In this document: positions 60,716 through 64,000 of the stretch, one piece after another
Layout of the letters: each line of letters starts with the position of its first letter
How positions within the stretch are numbered: the first letter of the stretch is position 1
NCBI RefSeq assembly: GCF_905220565.1
Contig: NC_059401.1
Span: forward strand, 1,823,001 to 1,887,000
DNA from: Melitaea cinxia
Lineage: Eukaryota; Arthropoda; Insecta; Lepidoptera; Nymphalidae
Reading direction: 5' to 3'
Length of the DNA stretch: 64,000 nucleotides
Made by a program: the position numbers and the translations under genes
Notes under the pieces: model-generated
Seen by the model: the letters and a program-made list of their open reading frames with translations, nothing else
Told to the model about the DNA's origin: nothing
The model's database searches: none

Positions 60716-63658
60716 TGCTCGTTTAAGTATTAGATTATGTAAGATATAATTAGATATAATAAAATGCATATCAGCATTTAATGTATTCAAACGAGCATCA
60801 ATTCATGTTTTTGGCTTTATAGTTTTATTATTTTAATTAATTATAATTTTATTTTATTTAATACTAGCGACCCGCCCCGGCTCGCAGGGTTGCAAAAACT
60901 ACCAGTATTCCTCTACTATATGCATGTATTATAAACCTTCCTCTTCAATCACTCTATCAATTAAAAAAACCGCATCGAAATCCGTTGCGTAGTTTTAAAG
61001 ATTTAAGGATACATAGGGACAGAGAAAGCGACTTAGTAATTATTCTTGAGTAATATACAGAGTCGCGTATCGGATCTGACACACAGTTTATTTTGTGTTT
61101 TTATTTACACACAGATGGGTTAAAATGTAACACAATTACTACGGATAATGATTTATGTATATTTTTGTTCAAACATAGTTAAATTTTACTTTGTATCAAT
61201 TAATAAATGTATATATTTTAACTAATGTGGAATTCAACACGCAATTGCTATCGATGGAGATTTAAACATTATTTATTTATTACAATTTTTTATTATAAAG
61301 ATAATAACATGAAGTTTCTTTTTAGCCAAGTAATACCTTCTATAATTATACTTTTGAAGTGAAACTTCTTCAAGCGTATGAGGGTAAAATTTTTACAAAT
61401 GAAACGGCAGCGTTTCGATGAAACGGCAACGTTTTTGTCGATGGCGCTGGAATGGAAATCTAAAGCTTTAGATTTGTATAACGAGACTTAAAAATTAGTT
61501 TGCCAAAGAGGTTTCACTTCTGACATGTGTACTTTGTACGCTTGGACTTTTTTTAACACATAGTCATATTAACCGGTCAAGGTCTAAGTATTTTATATAT
61601 TAGATAATCTCAGCCCAGCTAATTATTGATCCTTAAATACAGCCTATTCTTTTGAAAGCCTAAATCTAGTCGTTAAATATAATTATACCTTCAGTTGCTG
61701 TAGCTGCTCCTTGAAGTCCGTTTCAGCGAATGTGATAGATGCTGCACAAGTAATATTCGCCGCCTCCAGCTGCGTCACAAGTTCGTTAACAGCTAAAGAG
61801 TAAATTTCCTCGTTTTGCGAGAAAGCCGTCACAGTGTCCCAGCCGAATTGTCTGCGAAGTTATTTATTATTTTATTTATTTAAATAAATGCTGTCAACAG
61901 AGCAAATTATAAAATAATTATACTACAATATATATTTGTTTCATGATTCGTTGCCGCTCTAATTATGAGCATCATTATGTTCATAGTGATAACGACATGT
62001 TAAACATTTGAAAATGAAAACCAAGTTTTGTAGTAAATGTATATAAATAAACGCTTTACACTTAACGACTCTAATCTGGATGTAAATTCTATGTCCAGGG
62101 TCCGGAAACACACAACAAATACAGACATTACTCACACGTTTGTCTTAGGGTGCCAGACAAATGTGATGTCTATACACAGAATTGTTGTGTACAGATATCG
62201 AATGATTCAAAGTTGTCTAACAAATATCTTACAGCTTGGCTTGGGTTAAACAATTGAATATTGAAGATTAATTGTCAATATACCTTCAGTAAATATCAGG
62301 CTTAGAATACACGTGTAGTTATCATCAGAATCCCTATTACCTACTAAAAATTTAATTCGTAACTATCAATTATAAAGCGTTATACCAAATAATTTGAATT
62401 CAAAGTCTCTCAACGTTTCAATAGAGTATTCGTAAACGAGTATAATCACTTTTCCTGGATAAGCGACGAAATATATTTAGAAGCGACGAAATGTGATTCC
62501 TCATAATTGTGGTTGGTAGACGAAAAAATAGTCGCGATTTGATACGCGTTATCAAAGATTACTTAAATATAAGTCATCAGATCTCCATTAAATTTTAATG
62601 GGACTACAAAAAAGCATCGGCTTTCGATTATAAAAAAAGTCCTTAAAATATGTACACCCAGTAAAAAGTTATGAGGTGTACATACACATATAGTATAACG
62701 TACTTCGACGATATAACGCGAAAAGTACTTGTGAGATCTCAATACAAATGTAACGTATATACGATAGGTTGAAAATTATTGCACTTATAAATATTAATTA
62801 TGCAGGCAGAAATTATATAATAAGCACAAAAGTGATAGTTGCATATTTGCATAAATACACTTCTAATGTATTTAATGTTTGCAAATGTTCTGGAAAATGA
62901 AAGACAATACACAATGACATTTGTGCAAGCTGAGCTAGAATTCAGATTGGCTTTTATGCAACGGTTTGCCATTCTGAATATTGTTTCCCTTTTGTTTCAG
63001 TGCTTTGTACACTACAAGGGACAATTTACACAGTTTATGAAATGGGAATGAAGTGGCTGCGTACTGCCTCTTTGATCGTTTATTTTTAACGAACCAAATC
63101 GACTGCGTCATATCACATGGCTTTTAGTGTAAAAATTTAACGTTTTATAATTGTAAAGATGTTTTTGAACAGTTTAGGTATAGAATTGTTTCGTTATAAT
63201 AGGCACATATAAAAAAATATTTAACTTTGATGATGGGATGAAAGAGATGTTCCTTTTTCTTCATTATTTACTTTAGAATTACTTTTTACAATTAAAAAAA
63301 AACAGCGATAAACTAACTAACGTTATGTTTCAGCAGCAATTCGTGTAGGAATCAGGCATAATGACAATGTTTTGAAAGACAAATGTTTATATGGAATATC
63401 AAGGTATTTCTCGGTGACTGGCAATTTCTATTTGTGTTGTGTTTGTTAACGAAGCCAATGATTCATATTCTACTAAGGAACGTTAATAACGGAGTATATT
63501 TAAGAAAAAAGTGTTAGGTGTCTTAAGAATTATAACGAATGTTACCTTATAAAAGCTATCCTTGCGGGGTTGTGCGAGGAGTCAGGTGCTACAGTTCTGC
63601 AGAATAGCGGAAACTCGGAACGGTCACTCAATGCTGGTGATGTCGAGCCAAATGACAC
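35846..63658 (-). CDS. GABA-B-R2: metabotropic GABA-B receptor subunit 2, thirteen exons, N-terminus beyond window
   Basis: Minus-strand exons: 63658-63546, 61851-61689, 57240-57175, 55559-55383, 54782-54543, 50135-50075, 49611-49383, 41112-40977, 40174-40086, 38661-38472, 38165-37847, 37152-36929, 36754-35846. Their 2916 nt give 971 codons plus stop with every phase matching. The first five and the sixth cover the Venus-flytrap ligand domain (FGSTSPALSDRSEFP, DTRIIIGSFSQE, TYDAVWAIALA). Seven membrane segments follow, with DPMERHL and WETR in the loops, then a coiled-coil tail and a long basic cytoplasmic tail. Class C GPCR; in insects subunit 2 pairs with subunit 1, reaches the plasma membrane and couples to Gi/o. 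The match to fly GABA-B-R2 (QSMGLRLEC, PPVIPRASWPSAE) is strong. At least the signal peptide and first lobe lie past 64000. Confidence 0.95.
36929..37152 (-). CDS. GABA-B-R2: GABA-B-R2 exon, start of the coiled-coil tail
   Basis: Encodes EDDPVIQSMGLRLECKTRRF, then a heptad-like helix (VYKREVAALDREIGRLEKLL), the region that pairs with subunit 1. Ends at GTAAGT in phase 0. Confidence 0.95.
37345..37612 (+). repeat. dispersed repeat family A in a GABA-B-R2 intron
   Basis: From CTAGGCCGGCAAAAAAAACA to TTCCTGCTGTGCCCCACCTC, opposite in strand to the gene. Confidence 0.8.
37847..38165 (-). CDS. GABA-B-R2: GABA-B-R2 exon, membrane segments 5-7
   Basis: After CTTTTCAG: YAYKGLLLIVGVYMAWETR (TM5), YIGISVYSVVITSASVVVIG (TM6) and ITSLILIATTSTLCLLFLPK (TM7). 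Ends with a split Ala codon at GTTTGT. Confidence 0.95.
38472..38661 (-). CDS. GABA-B-R2: GABA-B-R2 exon, membrane segment 4
   Basis: LISLVCALLVIDGLIVTLWA then DPMERHLKNLTVEISSTDRS (extracellular loop 2). The donor after CCCCAG is GTTTGT. Confidence 0.95.
39496..39537. repeat. near-perfect hairpin, 20-bp arms, 2-nt loop
   Basis: GTTCGTGACGTGATTAAATT, then GT, then its exact reverse complement. It contains TGACGTGA / TCACGTCA on both sides, a CRE-like core. It lies in the intron between the TM3 and TM4 exons. Confidence 0.85.
39575..39810 (+). repeat. dispersed repeat fragment, related to 55790-55990
   Basis: Shares TCTTTAAAAGAGTAA, GAGTTTTTGTTCG, CTGCAAAATTTACATTTCGA and the end pattern with 55790-55990. 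Probably a LINE 3' region, class unknown. Confidence 0.5.
40086..40174 (-). CDS. GABA-B-R2: GABA-B-R2 exon, membrane segment 3
   Basis: GRVYILSAGFSLAFGSMFAK then TYRVHRIFI plus AG of a split Ser. Acceptor CGTTTCAG, donor GTGAGT. Confidence 0.95.
40530..40715 (+). mobile_element. tRNA-derived SINE, diverged and 3' altered
   Basis: The head GCGGTAGCCCCATGGTCAC with B box GGTTCAATCCCTAG is followed by CCGTGGTCTGGGCGTTTCTG. The usual 3' tail is missing. Confidence 0.65.
40977..41112 (-). CDS. GABA-B-R2: GABA-B-R2 exon, membrane segment 2
   Basis: FIKLSSPRLNNMTLIGCVLV then YTAVALLGVD. The donor is GTAAGT. The acceptor ACATTTTTCGGCAG is the only host sequence left before a LINE tail. Confidence 0.9.
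41622..43661 (-). pseudogene. LINE reverse transcriptase
   Basis: An open frame of 679 codons, but the frame extends upstream (KIIPWTELFQ...) and should join the endonuclease frame. RT motifs: KGAGPDNIPP, YRPICILSVFSKIFE, TDLAKAFDVVDH (first catalytic Asp), SGVPQGSHLGPILF and the catalytic YADD (IYLYADDLKMF). After RT there is no CCHC motif visible. The RT is complete, but the element cannot be autonomous without its 5' part. Confidence 0.85.
43736..44044 (-). pseudogene. LINE endonuclease C-terminus, frameshifted from RT
   Basis: NKKLDLVFSNV and DKHHPPL match the end of APE-type endonucleases. The frame ends near 43736, just past a run of six A (43745-43750 on the opposite strand). Moving one base there lets the reading continue into the RT frame, so a single indel in the run probably broke the ORF. 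Confidence 0.75.
44124..45104 (-). repeat. BEL/Pao 3' LTR
   Basis: Begins TGTTACGGCCCTAGCC and ends GGCCTAAACA (plus strand). ORFs of 66-107 codons seen in it recur in the other LTR and look incidental. Confidence 0.95.
45175..45485 (-). pseudogene. BEL/Pao integrase fragment
   Basis: FKCIPCYKLKA then MGDLPADRVTAIRPFAGVGT and TKAVHLKLVSALSTEAFVAA are typical of BEL/Pao integrases. It is joined directly to protease at about 45485 and cut short near 45180. Confidence 0.85.
45486..45735 (-). pseudogene. BEL/Pao aspartic protease
   Basis: TSRALLDSGSQHCVASIWLV includes the D-S-G active site of the DUF1758-type protease. It is followed by MFGIGGLEPP. Its downstream partner, RT, is deleted. Confidence 0.8.
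45789..47537 (-). CDS. BEL/Pao gag
   Basis: The frame is open from 47612, but the likely start is MMPSHKQPK at 47537. Features in order: coiled-coil N-terminus, LPTLDLPKFSG...EWLAFIGLFDSLVH (DUF1759-type gag core), a Pro-rich linker, and Cys/His knuckles (CNYCRGSEHRSAACP, CFSCLERHLQRDCP, CPHCSGPHHEVLC). It ends at a stop before the protease, which is in another frame. Confidence 0.85.
   Translation of the reverse strand: MMPSHKQPKAPALIIQEQLRWAAHAHTLIGRADRVYNLAQRADQVRDRLALVESAYTELLSADVESGVKDSARRDYEQFVDFTDDLVEARGKLAHEARESQMEGLAKLESPRRNPAQAELLGMLPTLDLPKFSGAIGEWLAFIGLFDSLVHARGDLSLGQKMAYLLSSLEREALAVVGHLKLADNSYLIARDLLERRYANTRLLADEYARQLLNLPLLTDRTRLRQDIINPVVVACNSLRRLELPVDEGAGGSFLLLHLVLSRLPLDLRIHFEESYGGDGADHIPSFRDLLLFLEQQCRQVANAAGAADTSRAPERRNPPGRSPPTPQKPTGASSGGRRPLPTYTGLVAREAPPCNYCRGSEHRSAACPKLWAKPAKARRTIARERRWCFSCLERHLQRDCPHQRPCPHCSGPHHEVLCLGPFSAPPRAPSDRASATGGGASQPPLARDASRSPTNHCSPGLNRGHSPEQLGGHPARGGGVCTPPPQRVEREFAATQLSSRPLSPPLAKWPRLERHPPPLGRSRRPYQVPRTSYLSRPARPGPSEFRASPLSATLPPVVELSPDCRYEDPRREDWSDGGSSN
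47770..47818 (-). other. duplicated LTR-edge / primer-binding-site segment of the BEL element
   Basis: On the plus strand GCTCTGCTACCAAAATGTTA occurs twice: at about 47774-47793 and at 47804 into the LTR. On the minus strand TGGTAGCAGAGC next to the LTR could pair with a tRNA 3' end ending ...CTACCA. Confidence 0.65.
47819..48799 (-). repeat. BEL/Pao 5' LTR
   Basis: Same length as the other LTR. Differences noticed: CAGCAACC for CAGCGACC, and GCGTTTGTG for GCGTTCGTG. Confidence 0.95.
48799..48860. repeat. TA microsatellite flanking the BEL element
   Basis: (TA)n with one interruption. The left part of the same tract is at 44108-44123. Confidence 0.9.
49383..49611 (-). CDS. GABA-B-R2: GABA-B-R2 exon, linker and membrane segment 1
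   Basis: Cys-rich GREMICPECARPQW, then AGGIPAARRVLVLRV and TM1 (VAALSAAGVALSLAFLAFNL). The acceptor is TTTTTATTATCAAG and the donor GTAATT; 2+75 codons+2. Confidence 0.9.
50075..50135 (-). CDS. GABA-B-R2: GABA-B-R2 61-bp exon, end of ligand domain
   Basis: GPVSFNGADRIGTSAFYQIQ plus one base; acceptor TTTTTCAG, donor GTATGA. Confidence 0.95.
50445..50776 (+). mobile_element. LINE 3' region (RTE-like), non-coding
   Basis: TTCCCGTGGGTGTCGTAAGA, then CAACCCGCCTGCCCAGCGTG, then GAGGCCTATGTCCAGCAGTG and (ATG)n. A short direct duplication (CTGTGTGGCTACGGTACTAA) stands before it. Confidence 0.65.
51478..51690 (+). repeat. dispersed repeat, CTAGCGACCCGCC family
   Basis: Shares CTAGCGACCCGCC, AACCGCATC..AATCCGTTGC and GTAGTTTTAAAGATTTAAG with 60865-61035. 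Class unknown. Confidence 0.65.
51770..52224 (+). mobile_element. LINE 3' fragment encoding the C-terminus of an RTE-like reverse transcriptase
   Basis: An open frame of 145 codons (51775-52209) carries YGCEAWTLT, ERKIYRKILGP, RLRWLGHVERM and GRPRYRWRD, hallmarks of the RT tail of RTE-type LINEs, then a (GTTA)n tail. 5' truncated; catalytic domains absent. Confidence 0.8.
53430..53755 (+). repeat. dispersed repeat, CTAGCTGAC..GGCAAACGTTGT family
   Basis: From CTAGCTGACTCGGCAAACGT to CGCGACACGAGAATTTTATA. Its two halves match 4672-4855 (5' part) and 8412-8575 (3' part). Confidence 0.65.
53881..53946. repeat. short tandem repeat, ATATTAATTAATATGTT
   Basis: Three copies of about 21 bp; each contains the palindrome ATATTAATTAATAT. 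Confidence 0.85.
54230..54527 (+). mobile_element. LINE 3' fragment, RTE-like RT C-terminus with stop
   Basis: IRWFGHVERMSEERLTKKVY, then TRRTFRDQIRDVLKKG and DRSKWKEVVTAYLYGKEA, with an in-frame TAG between. It ends about 15 bp from the GABA-B-R2 exon edge at 54543. Confidence 0.8.
54543..54782 (-). CDS. GABA-B-R2: GABA-B-R2 exon, ligand domain
   Basis: 80 codons in phase 0: TNEMFHREMLGAG, FAPHTYDAVWAIALALSRAQ, FLNQLGSLNFLGVS. Acceptor ATTTCGCAG, donor GTAAGT. Confidence 0.95.
54800..54836. repeat. TA microsatellite
   Basis: (TA)n, just upstream (in gene direction) of the exon ending at 54782. Confidence 0.9.
54940..55015 (+). mobile_element. LINE 3' tail fragment
   Basis: AAGGAGGCCTATATCTAGCG then TTGACTGCGATAAGCTT, a diverged copy of the tail at 50710. 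Confidence 0.55.
55383..55559 (-). CDS. GABA-B-R2: GABA-B-R2 exon, ligand domain
   Basis: 59 codons in phase 0: AYQLGMFGAEYAWLVAG, GIVGDMVSYSGL. Acceptor CGGTACGTAG (weak pyrimidine tract), donor GTAAGT. Confidence 0.9.
55617..55705 (-). repeat. dispersed repeat family A, fragment
   Basis: GAGGTAGGGCAAAGCA, then TGCTCAAAATTTGGAACAAC, corresponds to the 3' end of family A in reverse. Confidence 0.65.
55790..55990 (+). repeat. dispersed repeat, probable LINE 3' end
   Basis: TTTCTTGCTGACCCTTCTCT, then GCAGAATCTACATTCCGGAT, and TTGAATAAAGCTGTTTTTGA followed by a TTTTGA repeat. Related to 39575-39810. Confidence 0.6.
56165..56436 (+). mobile_element. LINE 3' fragment, RTE-like RT C-terminus
   Basis: WAGHLCHRTDGRLSRRVLEW, then GRSSARWTDDLRKIAGVGWK and EAYGQQWTAIG-stop, with (CTGA)n at the end. 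5' truncated. Confidence 0.8.
57175..57240 (-). CDS. GABA-B-R2: GABA-B-R2 66-bp exon, ligand domain
   Basis: KLDTRIIIGSFSQEMLPKIF plus CE; acceptor TATTGTTACAG, donor GTGAGT. Confidence 0.95.
57490..57815 (-). mobile_element. tRNA-derived SINE
   Basis: On the minus strand: tRNA-like head TGGTGCAAGTACTTGCC with B box GGGTTCGAATCCCG, then GAATGGATATTTG, the shared body and the tail ending CAGTGGGATAATACAGGC. Confidence 0.85.
58835..59000 (+). repeat. dispersed repeat family B
   Basis: TTTTAACCGACTTAAAAAGG, then TGTGTGTACCTCATAAAATT and ACTGGGTGTACC. A second short piece lies near 59275. Confidence 0.6.
59510..59834 (+). mobile_element. tRNA-derived SINE
   Basis: Head GATGGTGCGTGTGACTAAAC with B-box-like GCTTGATTCCC, body CTGGTTGTTAGTTCTTGCGG, tail GGAAAGAGGCCTATGCCCAG. 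Confidence 0.8.
60660..60712. repeat. TA microsatellite
   Basis: About 25 TA units between ATTC and AGAATTG. Confidence 0.95.
60865..61035 (+). repeat. dispersed repeat, CTAGCGACCCGCC family
   Basis: Second copy of the family at 51478-51690. Confidence 0.65.
61689..61851 (-). CDS. GABA-B-R2: GABA-B-R2 exon, ligand domain
   Basis: QFGWDTVTAFSQNEEIYSLA, then LEAANITCAASITF and FKEQLQQLK. One base completes a split Arg; acceptor ACTTCGCAG, donor GTATAA. Confidence 0.95.
62470..62725 (-). repeat. dispersed repeat family B
   Basis: On the minus strand it contains TAATCTTTGATAACGCGTAT and ACTATTTTTTCGTC, matching 24040-24490. Confidence 0.6.
63546..63658 (-). CDS. GABA-B-R2: GABA-B-R2 exon, ligand domain (most 5' exon in the window)
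   Basis: VSFGSTSPALSDRSEFPLFC, then RTVAPDSSHNPARIAFI plus AG of a split Arg. The donor is GTAACA. The acceptor ATTCCGCCAG is usable. Preceding exons are beyond 64000. Confidence 0.95.
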
Positions 63659-64000
63659 CTGGCGGAATTGATATGATTCATTTTATTGATTAAATTTTAT
63701 TGTCTAGGCAATAAAACTTTGTACTTTTTTCTACTTCAAAAAATTAAATCTCTTCTTATTTATTCTCTCTTTATCTAAACTGTAAGGTATTTTGAAAAGT
63801 TTAGTTTGAATGGTAATTCTATAATAAATAATTATTCAATTTAATTAACAAACATAATGTTTGTATATTATGACGCTTTTGTTACCAGGCAGCGATTTGT
63901 TAAATTTTAGTCACTGTTAAAATCTATCTTTAATCCGGAATATTCCGAATATCTAACATTGAACCCGAATGGAATAATTGAGTGATTCGGATCGAATTGA
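63659..64000. other. GABA-B-R2 intron, AT-rich
   Basis: No exon, ORF or named repeat recognised up to the window end. Confidence 0.5.

Overview
The window looks like nuclear DNA of an insect, most likely a moth or butterfly (Lepidoptera). It is AT-rich, its genes have short exons with GT-AG introns, the proteins are insect-like, and it is packed with tRNA-derived SINEs, RTE-type LINE 3' ends, hAT-type MITEs, a mini-Helitron and repeat families I associate with Lepidoptera. No species can be named from the sequence alone. Positions and reading frames were worked out by hand; no database was searched. | Layout: (1) 1-1911, minus strand: 5' part of a Ty3/gypsy-like retrotransposon that runs off the left edge. 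(2) 2366-3834, plus strand: a GC-rich tandem array of 156-bp units. Each unit is one 146-bp coding exon plus 10 bp carrying a splice donor. It is followed by a single-copy exon whose phase matches; the host gene is unrecognised. (3) 3835-9045: non-coding, with repeat fragments and one hAT MITE. (4) 9384-12069, plus: an intact three-exon, 804-aa gene of the arthropod DUF7869-like, transposase-related type. (5) 13820-20195, minus: a three-exon GMC oxidoreductase of 609 aa whose introns hold two hAT MITEs and a SINE. (6) 20196-28220: repeats, including a mini-Helitron and an 859-bp hAT element ending 115 bp before the next start codon. (7) 28221-32699, plus: a complete five-exon DDX28-type mitochondrial DEAD-box helicase of 496 aa. 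(8) 32792-34396: a perfect 181-bp-arm inverted repeat and a 118-bp tandem repeat inside a TTAA-flanked structure. (9) 35846-63658, minus: thirteen exons of the metabotropic GABA-B receptor subunit 2 gene, with the N-terminal exons beyond the right edge. Its introns carry a 3-kb LINE, an internally deleted BEL/Pao element with nearly identical LTRs, three LINE 3' fragments and several SINEs. | The four annotated host genes are unrelated neighbours, not an operon or pathway: membrane signalling (GABA-B-R2), mitochondrial RNA metabolism (DDX28), redox chemistry (GMC) and a possible domesticated transposase. The most unusual structure is the exon array at 2366-3689. The long ORFs open on both strands there are by-products of a period divisible by three. 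The believable coding frame is a different one, bounded by splice sites and joining in phase to the exon at 3780-3834.
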